Part shown: in pieces, positions 24,742 through 36,709 of the stretch
Layout of the letters: each line of letters starts with the position of its first letter
How positions within the stretch are numbered: the first letter of the stretch is position 1
Translations under genes and position numbers: made by a program
Notes under the pieces: model-generated
Databases searched by the model: none
Seen by the model: the letters and a program-made list of their open reading frames with translations, nothing else
Told to the model about the DNA's origin: nothing
NCBI RefSeq assembly: GCF_021134715.1
Contig: NC_060021.1
Span: 9,766,501 to 9,830,500 of the forward strand
Direction: 5' to 3'
Length of the DNA stretch: 64,000 nucleotides
Source: Daphnia pulex
Taxonomy: Eukaryota > Arthropoda > Branchiopoda > Diplostraca > Daphniidae

Positions 24742-27700
24742 CCCTCGTCATCATCATCTCTTCAAAATAATAGTACATACCTATTAACTTCAAAGGATAT
24801 TATTATGATTATTACATAACACTTATATAGTCACGTAGCTCGGCTATTCGCTATTTTTTTTAAGACAAAGACATGAAGAAATTCAGATTTTGATTCTACT
24901 GTACAGCCAACACTTATTGATATTAGATAGTAGACGTGTGTGTGCGTGTTTCATTTGTTTCAGATATACTTAGTATATGTTGAAATAATCAGACGAACGG
25001 CTAGGCACTCCAAAGAAGAAGAAAAAAGTTTGTTTTTTTAGCAATTATTCGTCAGCTTTATTCTTCCCCTCCCGTGTTTGTTTTTTTGTGGCCTCAATGG
25101 AGAGGGGAAGGAGAATCAAAGCTGTACTAGATGAATCATTTTTCTATTTTGAAAATATCTTTTTGATACATGTGCATTTTTATTTGACAGCATTTTGAAA
25201 TATCCAAAATTATTCTTTTTCTTAAATTTGACAATAGTGGGGGAGTCAAAGAACGACATCAGATTATTAAATATGATCAGCCCTAAAAATATTGGATGAC
25301 TATTTGTAGGGACCATTAAAATTTCTTAATTCATTTGATCGGATTCCACGCAAGTGTAATCGCGCCAACATAGTGCCTCAGAATACTGCAATCCAAATAT
25401 GATATAATAATAATTACTAGAGCACTTTTCCTTACGAAAAGAGAGAAATAAAAATGCAGAAAAAAATTAAATAAACAGTTTAGTTTATTTCCCGGCCCTT
25501 TGGGCGGAATGAAACGGACAGGGACGAGACCTTCTAAATCAGTTACAAAAAAAGTGTATGCAAATTATTATGACCCAAGTGCCCTTTTCATTCATACAAA
25601 ATATAGTGATGGTATTGAAACATTTCAGAAATTCATATTTAATATTTGATGGATCAAGTACTTATATTTTTCTCTTCATTTTCTTTTGGGAATAAAAATG
25701 TTGCCTTCCGGAATTGAGGATTCGGATACCTATATGATATCGCGCACATGGATTCTCGGTTCGCTTGTTTTTTTGGTTTTGTTGACGGATAGTTACAAAT
25801 AAGGATAGAGTCCTTTTACTTTTTCTTTCAGTGTCAAATATTTTGTTTGGTATAGCCATCTAGTCTTTCTCTAAAAAAACAAACAAACAAAAAACAAATC
25901 AACTCAGCGGTGGGAAATTCAAATCGTCGAACCGAGTAATGCCGAATTCAATTTTCTTTCTGTGCCAAATGAAGGACAAAAACAATTCACTCAATATCCT
26001 CTTGATATTTCTGTTTTATATGACTGTCTCGTCCTCTTATACTCCTTTCTTCAGAATGTAACTGATGAGCGACGACTCTTTTTTCTTTTGGAAATAATTC
26101 GATAATAAACAGAGTTTTCAAATTAAATACTGACTACTGAAAAACATTTTTAAAATGTCTTGTTGTCTCTTAGTTTCAGAAACCTAAACAAGTTGCAGTT
26201 GTCTGTTTACTTCAAATGAAATTTTAAGTTAATGACCCACGTTAATGACGTTCAAAATCAAACTTGGTCGATTTACCGCCAGATAACGTCAAAACTCCAT
26301 CTTGCGGTGAAAAGTGAACTAGCCAAACCAACTTTTAAAAAAAATAGAATAAAAAGTATTCTCATTTCCGTTTAATTTCGGCAGCAATAAAATAAATCAA
26401 ATTAAATCACAATAAATCAATTTAAGTATTGTAATGAATACCAATATTTAATAAATATGTAAACCAAATAATGATTTTAACCACCTGGCAACAGAACCCA
26501 AATCCCGCCAAATTCTCAACTCGAAACCCTCATTTCGTCTGTAGCATTGTACAGTTTGCACACGTTTGGTGTGTGTTAGTGTTCGCAGATCATTGTAAAG
26601 ACAATGGAATTTCGTCGAAAGATGGTTATAACTAGACAATTGAAAAATATTGTCGATGGAATCAACATAACAATTGAGTGTTGATGTGGTTGATTAATCT
26701 GAGATGAACTGAGAACAGAAAACGAAGAGGAGAAAGCATGCGGCCCATACAAGAGGAACCTTCTTGTGCTGTGGAACCACGCGGTCGTCGAATTCCGGCT
26801 GCATCACTACCAGTGTCCACCAAAACCAGAAACCAGAACTTCTAGTTAATGTAAGTCTTGAAACATCTTTCACCCTTTCAATGTGCTGAAATAGTGCTGG
26901 TATTTTTAGTGAAATGAGCACGAACCACCCTTTGCCCAATTCAGATAATTTTGATAAGGAGATGACTTTTTTTGTTAAACCGCCAATCTGTGTTGGGAAT
27001 CGACCGTTATCGTTTTGTGAATTTTCTGGAATTCAAGCATGTTTTTCGTCTTCCTGCAGGGAAGCTAAGTTTCGATGAGTGATGACATTTATGTGACTTG
27101 GTGAAGGGTCCAACTCACTGCAGATTCAGTGTAGAGCTTGAACCCATTTTTCTCGCCATTCTTTTTTCGATTATCAATGTTTGATTTCCTATTGTTGATG
27201 AGGCAGTCAGAGATTTTCTTTTTCTTAAGACTATGATTATTGTGGCGACGTAACTACTTGATACATTGAGCTGGAAGAAATACAAATTGTAATGCACATC
27301 AGTTGCACAACCATTTGTATCTCAGTAAAAAATTGTTGAGCTATTTCGTTGTGAGAAACGGCCACAACAAATTGCCCCGTTTTCTCAAAGCACGACCGGT
27401 GTGAGAAAGTTTGATTCACTTATTGGAACAGGCCACTGACTTCCTATAACCTGCTAGAGAATTTATGTCAACTAACGAACAGTGAAGGTTTTCTTTTTTA
27501 ATCCTCACTCATGTCCTTTTGAAGTTTCTTAGTTCAATCACATGCTGTTTCACCCAATCCTCTCCTTCAAAACGGTTCACTTTAAAACGACAAGGAATTG
27601 TGTTTGACTCTTTCTCAAGCAATTATCTAGGCACAACCGATTGTGGAAAAATTGTTTTAAACTTTGCAAGCTTTGATTTAATTTTGTTTTATGGGGGAGG

Positions 27701-28428
27701 GAGGGGGTTGAAGCATAGGATAAAATTTTAAAAGCAGTTGATCATCAGTGATAACTTCTGGTTAGAAAGCTCTGATTTCTTTTTATGACGTCTGTTAAAC
27801 CGTTATTCCCCACCCCTCGAAACAGGTTTACCCTGTTACGTCGTTTTCGAATGTATTTTGAAATGGTCCGCTGTGTAAAAATCATTGTTTTTATTACGAC
27901 AGAAATTCCCTTATCTTAACGTCCTCAAGGGGCTTATTTGATTTTCATATAACTCTGACGTTTACAAATTATCAGTCGGACTTTAAATGTGATTCAACAC
28001 ATTACCACGATCGTCACGCAGATACTTTGACAAGTTGACATACATTCTCGTGTCGACACCGCCTCCGTCCTCATGCACAATGTCAACTTCGTCGTTGAAC
28101 TAATGAATTGAATTTGGATTCTAGTGACAGCGTTCGTTTATTGATTTCATTGACAAAGTCAAACTGAGCAGGTAAACAGTCAACACGTATTCGAAGAGAG
28201 TCACGTCGTCGTGACCCTAATTCATTTATTATTAGGGAGTGTGAATATAAAATGTTATGTGGGGGCTAAAGAGTACATGAACGCCAGCTGGACGAGCATA
28301 TCCTTTTTTGGGTCGTTAAATAAGGGAATGAAAAGAACGCCATTGAGTTTAGATACAAATTTCTACAACTGTGTTTTGCCTTTTGCCAATGAAAAGTAAT
28401 TGGGGAGGTCGAAATGGTCCGTTTGCCG
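24742..28428. other. Scratch 3' flank and intergenic DNA
   Basis: AT-rich sequence with no gene I can support. The first part is likely the 3' UTR of the zinc-finger gene, with AATAAA-type hexamers near 25446. A GCCATCTAGTC motif lies at 25855-25865. TTTATT at 28225-28230 is a plausible polyadenylation signal for the minus-strand peptide gene just to the right. Confidence 0.5.
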
Positions 28429-28796
28429 TTAAAAACAGATGCCCCACTTACTTTTGCATCCCAGAGAAACGTTGCAATGGGCGATCGAGGATCCGCATTC
28501 GTTGTTCAAGCCGCAACACAAGCCTCTTGCACACCGTCCGAATCTTGGGCCACATCGTATAGAGTCGACCAACACGGAATTCGATTCGACATCAAACTGA
28601 GGCTCTGAAATCACGTTTTGCGTTGTACAAAATTAATAAAGGTGACAACGAAAGTCGAAATTGCACGGACTCTTTTTAAAAAACTAAAATTTGCGTCACT
28701 AAATGTTATGCAGTCTTGTTGAGTTTTTTTTTTTGTTGCTTTACCTGTCGAAATGATAGCCGAAACGGTTAAAATCAAGAGAATTGTTGCCTTCAT
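28429..28796 (-). CDS. Secreted eight-cysteine peptide 1 (hevein-like framework)
   Basis: Exons are 28796-28745 and 28604-28429, a phase-1 intron at the end of the signal peptide, 75 residues. Residues 1-18 (MKATILLILTVSAIISTG) are a clear signal peptide. A short acidic linker leads to a cysteine domain with spacing C-x6-C-x4-CC-x5-C-x6-C-x5-C-x6-C. The CC-x5-CG-x5-C core is the chitin-binding type 1 (hevein, CBM18) pattern. The Ser after CC is Gly here, and the three aromatic chitin contacts of hevein are Asn, Glu and His. An N-x-S sequon (HCNVS) is shared with both paralogues. It is extracellular by inference and may be an antimicrobial or cuticle peptide. The function is not demonstrated by the sequence. 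Confidence 0.82.
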
Positions 28797-28862
28797 TTTG
28801 TGCGTAATAGTCCCAAAGCTAAAATTGCTTGTGTGTACAGGTGTAGGTGTTTCAGTAAGAAC

Positions 28863-28896
28863 TGGATCAATACCAAGGTGACCACAAGGTTTTATG
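28863..28896 (-). promoter_or_regulatory. TATA-like/initiator promoter of peptide gene 1
   Basis: Minus-strand CATAAAA begins at 28896 and a CAGT initiator has its A at 28863, 33 nt downstream. The same spacing is found at the two paralogues, which supports it despite the imperfect TATA box. The CTTGTGG just downstream of the TATA box is partly shared with gene 2. Confidence 0.5.
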
Positions 28897-29521
28897 TACA
28901 GGCCTATATGGACTTTCTCTCAAGTCTCTAGGTTAAACGGAAATGGGCCAATGATGCAAATTCTCCATATTTTTCCTTTTTCTTGCAACTTGGTTTTACC
29001 CTTTGAATTTTTCATATAATTGACCTACACCCTCGGGCAATCAAAAGAGAGGGTAGGGAAAACGCCAACCAATCACCGAGGAAATTTTTCTACTCGTGAC
29101 TTTGTACACATCTGCGTGCGTGAAACCGGTTAGGTGTATTTTGGTATTTTGTTTTTGTTTTGTCGATCGTCGGAATTTTGTTAACGAGTTTGAACCAACA
29201 AGTTACAGAGTCTACTACGTGACGAGTAAACTTTGAAACGAATCTCTCTTCCACAAATAATAAAGATTTATTATAAAGTCTGAGCACATGTATAATACAA
29301 TTCCGGCTTGACACACATGCTCCTCTGTTGGTAATTAAAGTATTTTTAAAAATCGTACCGTCGTAAAATCAGGTACAATGTTCTGCTGCTACAGGTATTT
29401 CAGCTTGACATTAGGACAATTTAGGGCTCAAACGAGCGTAGCGGAAGCAGAAGCAGGGTGTACACATTGCGAAATGGATCAACTCAATTCTCCCCCGATT
29501 TTGAAAAATTGAGGCCGCCTT

Positions 29522-29947
29522 TTAGTGACATTCGCCCCACTTATTTTTACAGCCGAGGGAGACGTTGCAATGGGCGACCGAAGTTCCGCATTCGTTGTAA
29601 AGGGAACAGCACAAGCCCGGCGCACACGATCCACTTGCCGGCCCGCATTCGTCGTCCCGTGCTTGACGAAAAACAGCATTCCAAACGCCGTTTCCATTAG
29701 GTCGAGCCTCTGTAATTAAAAAAAAAAAGAAAACAATACCTTTTTTAAAATTTATTCTATCAACGTTAGAAGGCGGATGAAAACATGTACGCGTCGCCAT
29801 ACATTTTGAACGATTGACTTGATGTAAAGGAACAGTTTGATTGGGACTGTAAATAATTGAAAAAGAAGACGCAATTTTGGTTCTACCTGTGGAGATGATG
29901 GCAGAGAACGTCAACAGCAAAAGAACTGCAGTAACAGCTGGCTTCAT
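29522..29947 (-). CDS. Secreted eight-cysteine peptide 2 (hevein-like framework)
   Basis: Exons are 29947-29887 and 29709-29522, 82 residues, with the intron in the same phase and place as in the neighbour 0.7 kb away. The signal peptide ends in SAIISTG, as in peptide 1. A polar linker (about 20-45) precedes the cysteine domain, which has identical spacing to peptides 1 and 3. Relative to hevein the conserved Ser after CC is present, the first aromatic position is Tyr, and the other two are Glu and His. The HCNVS glycosylation sequon and the C-terminal KWGECH are conserved. It is a tandem duplicate of peptide 1 in the same orientation. A secreted defence or structural role is inferred only. 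Confidence 0.85.
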   Translation of the reverse strand: MKPAVTAVLLLLTFSAIISTGRTKIASSFSIIYSPNQTVPLHQVNRSKCMATRTCFHPPSNVDRINFKKGIVFFFFLITEARPNGNGVWNAVFRQARDDECGPASGSCAPGLCCSLYNECGTSVAHCNVSLGCKNKWGECH

Positions 29948-29995
29948 TGTGGGTGGGTTTGGGAGCTGTTGAACTTTCAGTGTGCGTAGAAATAG

Positions 29996-30033
29996 GACTG
30001 AACTGATTCCCTAGCTGATCAGAAGGTTTTATA
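29996..30033 (-). promoter_or_regulatory. TATA/initiator promoter of peptide gene 2
   Basis: Minus-strand TATAAAA starts at 30033. TCAGTC, the arthropod initiator, occupies 30001-29996 with its A at 29999, 34 nt downstream of the TATA start. The inferred 5' UTR is about 50 nt. Confidence 0.65.
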
Positions 30034-32679
30034 CACAAGGCCACTTTTGTACCATCCCATGGTTTCTGGGCAAATTGAGAAGCAGCCAATCAGGTGGCAC
30101 CTGCTTGTAAGAACCGGTTGTTGTCGATCTATCGAGTTTCTGATCAAAATATGTTAAAAGTGCATGAACTAACGGAGACGAAAACAAGTATTGCCAAGTT
30201 TGTTGCTAACATCCCTTCTGGCATTTTGTGTTATTTTGTCACGCCGATTATTCAAACAGATGACTACATTTTGCACCCGGTGGACGGTGGTGTTGCCATC
30301 CGCTAATTTTTGTCTCTAACGAACTCTAGCGTATTTGAGCACATGTTTATTAGTCATAAAATGATCAATAAATTAGCTCAAATCCCTTAGTAACAAATTC
30401 CGAATCACAACACTATTAAAATTTTTTGTTTTCGTGAAATAGCAACGTTGCTCAATTTATAAATAAACTACATATCATTACTGACGAACTTGTTTTCGTC
30501 AAGTCCGGTGCACGTTCAAAGAAACTAATAATGACGAACCGGATTTTGTCCCGGCACGCACGTGTTGATTGAGAAATCGCTGATTCTCTATCAAGTCTGT
30601 CATAAGTCCAACTGCAAATCAGGTTCTTGGAACTCGATAGTTGAACTTGCAAAAAAATACTATTGCTCAAAAAGCCAATTGAGACGTCTGGAAATTACGG
30701 TCTGCGTCAATCAATTTTTTATTGTCGAAAAAGGGGAAGTCCCTTTTTTTTAAAAAAAGGATGTGAATGTGATCCGCTAAGTCTCACTTGTCCTCGACGA
30801 ATACTTTTTAAATGGCAATATCCTCTTGGGATTCAATTAAAAAAAAACTCACTGTGGGAATTATAAAAAAAAAAGGAAAGGAAAGATGCTATTTTTTACG
30901 TGTGCAGCTGCAATGCTAAATCACCTACTGTCATGTGCTAGGGTGTAGAGAGGGGACTTCAGTTCCTGGAACTGGTACGGTTGTAGTAATTCCATGTAGT
31001 GTTGTTTCTTTCTGTCTGGCGGAACTGTGGTTAGTCATTCTACTCTATACTACCTGAAGCTTGGTTGATTTTATTATACTACTCTTTTTTTTAAAGTTGA
31101 GTTTTGGATTCAAATGCGCTCGTATTTTTCTAATGATCGTCCTTGACATCTGTGATTGCTCAGATTAAGATGCTGCAAAAAGAATAAAAAGGTTTTCATT
31201 CGTGTCACGTATGCCGCGAATTCCTGCGTGAGGCTAGCATTGAGTGTGACGACTAACGTAAATGCGTGTAAATTTTACGATTCCAGGTGCGGTCCTTTTG
31301 ATTAATATTCATCGTATCATTTAAATGTGCAAATAGCCGTTGTAATGTTTAATATTTAGATTAATACGATAACATCTCGGTTGTCGCGCGCGCTTGAATT
31401 CGATCCCCGAATAATACAGAGAACAAACCGTGTCGTTAACCCCCCCCCCCCCCCCCACCCAAACAAAATTTTTATTGAAAAAGGAAAAACTCATTTTGAT
31501 GTAAAACTTCGAACGCGGTTAAATTGCTCCGGGTAATTGCACTTTTCCAGTGTTACGTTTCAGCCTTCGTTTCTCAGAATATGCGGTTTCCCAATAACTG
31601 GGTTTACAAGATGATTATTCAAAGTATAGTCCGTCTACTATTTCTAATTGCAAATTCCGAGAAAGAATCAAAATCCTTTCCATAGAAAAAAAAGTTTGAC
31701 TGGAATTCAAGACGAGTAATGGGCGTGGTTGAATTGAACTTCCAAAACCTTTTTCTTAATCAAAATCCAACCATGTACAGAAATAGACCTTCTGGTGCAA
31801 AATTTGCTCACTGTCCAACCGCTGAAGCGATACGAGTCATGCTATTAGTATTTTCCTGCATGCACATGTGGTTGGAATATTCAGGAAAATTGAGCATACT
31901 TTTTTAGTTGCTAGGCGAAAGGCTGTGGTAGCAATCTTTAAACTTGTCCAAGTTGTTTGTTGGATACGCGACGGTATCGATTGAAACCCAAAACTTTGTA
32001 CTGAATGTCGGAGCCTGATTGGATTTCAGACCGGATCAGATAGCTTCTATATTTCCTTCCTTCTAGTCGCCATTTGAATATTTGATTAAAAATATGCTGT
32101 TTACAGCAACTTTGCAGTTTCGCTGGAGATTGCTAAATTTTATTTTTTACATTTTCCTTTTATTGAACATCCTTTGTTGGGTTTGTTCAAAATGAAGAAC
32201 TTCGTTTAATTATATTGTGTCAATTCTGAGGTTTCTAAATTTTTCTTTTACTCGGACAATTTTGAAGACCCGACATTAAAAGTGTCGTGTAACAGTATTA
32301 CTACAGTGCTTATTAATCAGTTTAGTAATACATTTTTGTTGGCTATTATTTTAGAATTTAAAAAAAGAGCGCCACAAACGAGTTGCCCAATTTCCGATTA
32401 TAAATGTTTTGAAAAAAAACAAACAAAAAAAACTTTTATTGATTTTGGCAATGCTGTTTAATCGAACGATGAAGATGTCAAATGAAACAAAACATTCGTG
32501 TTTTTCTTTCCCAACCAAGGATATGATGTCTGACGTGACGTAGACTCTAGCTTACATTGCAGCCTGTGTCGGGGTTTTCTTTGTTTCACCAGTGCCAAGA
32601 TTTTTTTTACTTCCTGCGATGACGCGCCATACTGGAGCGAACTGGTTTTCTTTCGTGTCCTTCATCGACCGTCTTGACG
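30034..32679. other. Intergenic region between peptide genes 2 and 3
   Basis: No coding exon is supportable. It is AT-rich, with a C17 homopolymer at 31440-31456 and several poly-A/T stretches. Confidence 0.5.
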
Positions 32680-32716
32680 TATAAAGAGCTGGGTACAGGC
32701 TTGTTAGGTATCAGTC
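32680..32716 (+). promoter_or_regulatory. TATA/initiator promoter of peptide gene 3
   Basis: TATAAA at 32680-32685 is followed by a consensus initiator TCAGTC at 32711-32716, A at 32713, 33 nt downstream. The ATG is 36 nt further on. Both elements match those of the paralogue at 30 kb. Confidence 0.75.
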
Positions 32717-32748
32717 GAACGTCGAACAGGCTCACAACACGCATCAAC

Positions 32749-33115
32749 ATGAAGCACTACCAATTGTTTTCACTCCTTGTGGTTTTTGTTGTTGTTTTCT
32801 CCACAGGTAAACTTTGTAATGAGTTATTATAACCAGCAAGTGATTTCATTTGGGATTTTTCTTTTAGCTCTTAGCTGCAATTCCGGTGCTAGGAATGATG
32901 AAGCTGGCAAAAGACCGGCCATTACTACTGCTTCTCTCCCTAGTGATTGGGACGAGGATTTGAACTCAGGCGAATTTAGTGGACATGAGTGTGGTCCAGT
33001 GCATGGCAAATGTCCTTACGATCAATGCTGTTCTCTTCGTAATGAGTGTGGCAATTCAACTTCACACTGCAATTTGTCCCTAGGATGCAAAAAGAAGTGG
33101 GGCATTTGCCATTAA
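32749..33115 (+). CDS. Secreted eight-cysteine peptide 3 (hevein-like framework)
   Basis: Exons are 32749-32806 and 32868-33115, 101 residues. The phase-1 intron again falls at the end of the signal peptide, whose last residues are FSTG. The linker is longer than in the paralogues (about 20-61), Asp/Glu-rich, and may be a propeptide. The cysteine domain has the same C-x6-C-x4-CC-x5-C-x6-C-x5-C-x6-C spacing and ends KKKWGICH. Hevein chitin-contact positions are Ser (kept), Arg, Glu and His. Two N-glycosylation sequons (NST and NLS) lie in the domain. Unlike peptides 1 and 2 it is on the plus strand, so an inversion accompanied the duplication. AATAAA at 33332-33337 is a likely polyadenylation signal. 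Confidence 0.85.
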
Positions 33116-33701
33116 GCTGTTTGCCCTCCACTTAGTCTATGGAAGACATTCAAATTTGTATTCATTGTAAATGAATGCTTCCGTTTCTCCTACCTTCACA
33201 TGTATGGTTATTGATTTTCCTACAGCACTTTCAATCAACTAGTGAAAAAGGATTTGTTACTTTTCAAACACATGGATATTTTTATCCTTTATGTGTGCTG
33301 TTATGACAGTTTCTGTGTTATGGTTTGCAAAAATAAACTTATTCCTTATTTGTAAGAGGAATTGGTTATTGTCTGTTCAAAGCAAGGTTAAAACGAAAGG
33401 CGGAACTTGAAAGTCGTGTGTGCTCAAACGAAACCGAATTTTATTGTCGTGCATTCTTGTTGAGTGCTGATTCACGGCCAGCGAATTTTACCAGTCAAGC
33501 CTGTTATGGTTTGGAATTACCCAAGAGGTGATTCCCCTTTTCGGAGACATTCCACGGAAAATTTTAAAAGTTGGCAATCGTGTTTTATTTATTTATTCTA
33601 TTTCTCAATCGTTCTTATTTCAAAAATAATTAGTTGGTCTATTATTAACAATTCACCGGAGGGTTAACAATATTGCTTTTCGAAATTCTTTGGTGCGAGT
33701 A

Positions 33702-35005
33702 TCAGTTTGGCGGAGCGTGAACAACAACGTCCTCTTTGGGCAGTTCAATATTTCTTGAATGTTGGTCATCATCGACGTCTGAACTTACAGGCTCGTCCGC
33801 TGCTTCCCTATGGAACCACTTAGTTGGGGCCACTTTGTTTTCGCTGACTTCGCTATCGCGGCGATTATCGACTTCTATGTCGAAATCGCCAGCGGATGCC
33901 AGTGTCGTGCTGGAATTCGTTTTCTTCTTCATCGGAATGGCGTAGATAGGTTCCATAATCTGAGCTATGATCGTAGACGAGTCTAAAATGGCACTTTCAG
34001 CCACACTGCCCTGTTGGGATTTTAACGACTCATAGATACCGTCCGAGCCAGTTGAACCGTTGGATTCAGCAGCTGCTGGAGGAGAAATAGTTGCCTCCAC
34101 TTCGGATGGAGCGATGGACTCTTGATGCAAACTAATAGTATCTATCGAATCCTGCTTGAAATCCTCTTTGATATCCTGCTTGACTACTCCCATTTCGGTG
34201 GAAGCGCTCTGGGACTGTATTGTAAAAATTGTCGTTTCTTTTCTTTTAATCTATTTGATAACATTTTGAATTGATTAGAACACTTGTACCCGTTTACTAG
34301 ATGACGAAGTGATGGCAGCAATTGTCAATAGGACGATTGAGATGAAAAATCCAATGAATCCCACCACAGTTAGAATAATATTTGATGCAGTGCATAACGA
34401 AGGAAATGCTCCTGGAAGTTAAAACAAAAAATCGTTTAATTACCAGCCAAGAAATTCATTTTGGCGAATATCTCGAATGGTCATCATACCTTGATATGTA
34501 GTACTAGTGAGAGAAAGTAATGCTAACAGTATGAGAGCGATGGAAGTGAAAACGGACCCGACAGCCATGCATAGCAATGCAATTGTCCTGCCACCGGAAT
34601 TTTGATAATGGGACACTATAACAAACTCTATTCAGTCAGCTGAGAAATATCCGGTTACCTTACATGGGCTTATCCTCTCTACGGACGGCTAGCAGACCCA
34701 TGACGCCTGTAGCGACGTAAAGGATACCGCACCATATCCCGGCTCCGGTTTGGCTGTAGTTCGCATTCACTAAAATTGCGCAGACCTGTTTTGTATGTGG
34801 GTGTGGTAACTTATGCAATCAGATGACGGGACGATAAAAAATCACCGTGAAATTATTTTACCTGAAATCCGACGCCTAGGATGAACAGGAAGATGAGTGA
34901 ATAGGAAAAGACACTGACCATAACTTTGTGTCGCGGTCGAAAGACAACCAGACGAGCTGAATCTCTGCTTTGCTGAATAGTGGATTGATGGAGATCGGCA
35001 GTCAT
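33702..35005 (-). CDS. Four-pass membrane protein A with long cytoplasmic tail
   Basis: Exons are 35005-34862, 34785-34664, 34587-34490, 34411-34290 and 34214-33702, in frame, 332 residues. Four hydrophobic segments are seen at about 28-50, 58-80, 90-113 and 125-155. Segment 2 contains GAGIWCGILYVATG, the GxGIW-x-G motif shared with neighbours. The last exon is a 165-residue hydrophilic Ser/Asp/Glu-rich tail with several Tyr residues. The acceptor of exon 3 is the least certain: the reading that keeps phase starts at Thr-Ile-Ala, while an upstream in-frame stretch (NSGGR) looks homologous to the neighbour's exon start. I cannot assign a known family. The topology resembles CD20/MS4A or tetraspanin-type proteins. 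It is the last member of a six-gene tandem array. Confidence 0.75.
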
Positions 35006-35274
35006 TTCTCTGATGACAACCTGCTCCTGAATCGGGCAGGTTACAATCACGACGCACTGCTAACTCATCCCGAAGCGAGTTTGACAGTGTTCCAACTCCT
35101 ATCCGGTTGACTTTAGTCCGTGACTTTTTGTCGCTTTTCCTTTGGTTGCTGGTTCTAAGGGTTTTTTTCGCTTTAGATTTTTCAATCAAGATAATGCAGG
35201 TGACATGATGAGCTCACTGATAAGACGATAAGCGGATTGAAGAAAAAAAAAAGTTTTTGTATTGGGCAATACTT

Positions 35275-36318
35275 TCAAACAAACACGGGCGGATAATAAG
35301 ACAAGCGGTCGCTGCCTGAATCGCTTGTTTCTTCAACTTCGTTTCTCTTTCGCTCCACCTCCTCGCTCTCGAATGTCTCCATCACCTGTTCCACCTGATA
35401 TTCGTTAGGTGGCGCCTGCTGGACGGAATTCGTCAAAACGGCCAAGTGATGTTGTTGTTGTTCTCGCACTCGTTGTTGGATCCGATCCGTTCGCTCTTCT
35501 TCCATCTTTTTGAAATCAAAGCATTTGAAAAATTGATTATTTTTCAAAGGCGGCATTTTTGAATAGACTTACTTCTTTTTTGAAAGCTCTCCACTGACTA
35601 GAGAAATACCAAACAATAATGCAACTCTCGCCAAAAACGTAGAGGCCGGTGAAAATTGAGAAACCACCCGGTGTTAGCCAGGATTCGGTTGCTAATCATT
35701 GAAAGAGTAATAATAAATACAGTCTTTTAAGGAGACGAATTCAATGTTTACAAATTTTTTGTTACAAATTATGTACACTTAATGTTTACCTGTATCGAGA
35801 CATAGCGTGATTAAGAAGGAGAGGAAGATAAAGAGCGAGAAAACCGCCGTGCTAGTCGTCAATGTCAGGTAGGATTTCACGCTAAAAAAATGTACAGAAA
35901 TTTTTTCGCTTGAACTGTAGGTTTCTTTTTTTTTTAATCGCGTTTCTCTTACTCATTTTCTGTATTGCGTATTAAACCGTATAACGAGCCAGCCGTAATA
36001 AACAAAATCGTGGTGGACCAGCCCAGGCAGATACCGACGAGTATGTAGGACGACGGCGCAATGTAGTAATCGATATTATTAAGCAGGAAGGCCTACTGGG
36101 AAAGTGTTGCAAGGCGGGAATAAATAAAATAACCATGTGACGCTGTGATTAAAAATGGTAATTGGATTGAAAGTGACAAGCGGTCTTACCTGTAAAATCA
36201 TGGCGACCAGCCAGAGAACGGCGTTCAAAGCGGTTAGTCCCAATCCAAGTTTTACCGAGGTGCCCGGTAAAACTCGACGTTGGGACTGAATTAGCATCCA
36301 GTCGGAACTCTCCCACAT
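35275..36318 (-). CDS. Four-pass membrane protein B
   Basis: Exons are 36318-36190, 36092-35953, 35881-35790, 35691-35573 and 35505-35275, in frame, 236 residues. The start is taken at MWESSDW. An ATG further upstream (MTGQ, near 36371) runs into a stop in frame, but it sits before a good GTGAGT donor and could belong to a 5' exon. Hydrophobic segments lie at about 22-43, 57-83, 94-115 and 125-145. The tail has a Gln/Arg-rich stretch likely to form a coiled coil (IQQRVREQQQ) and an acidic C-terminus. The sequence is divergent, but the three internal introns have the same 0-2-1 phases as the other array members. Function is unknown. Confidence 0.75.
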
Positions 36319-36709
36319 TTTGGCTTGGACGGTGACGATGGCATGAGTCAACTCACCTGGCCAGTCATGAATAACTCGGTACCTGTAATGAATTTAGCCC
36401 ATAACCCAACACATCGGTTTTGACTGTGTGATAAGATCTCCCACGTTCGATAACATGCCACATACTGTACATAGGCGTCAGAGCTCGTATCTGAATAGAG
36501 TGGAACTTTTACAACATGCAGGCCTATACAGGATAGAGCTAGATCAGTGTGGGACTGTTTTCGGATTTGGGCTTGAGATAGGTAACATTTGACATTCCAC
36601 AGGTATATTCTCGGTGTATTATTTACAATTATATGTTTGACTTGTTAACAATTTCTCTGCGATGCAATCAATTGATTAAATTACAAAAAATGGGGAGGAA
36701 TTTTGAGGA

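Noticed and set aside
28429..33115. WAP-domain (four-disulfide core) identity for the small peptides
   Set aside because: They have eight cysteines with a CC pair, but the order and spacing fit the hevein core CC-x5-CG-x5-C better than the WAP pattern.
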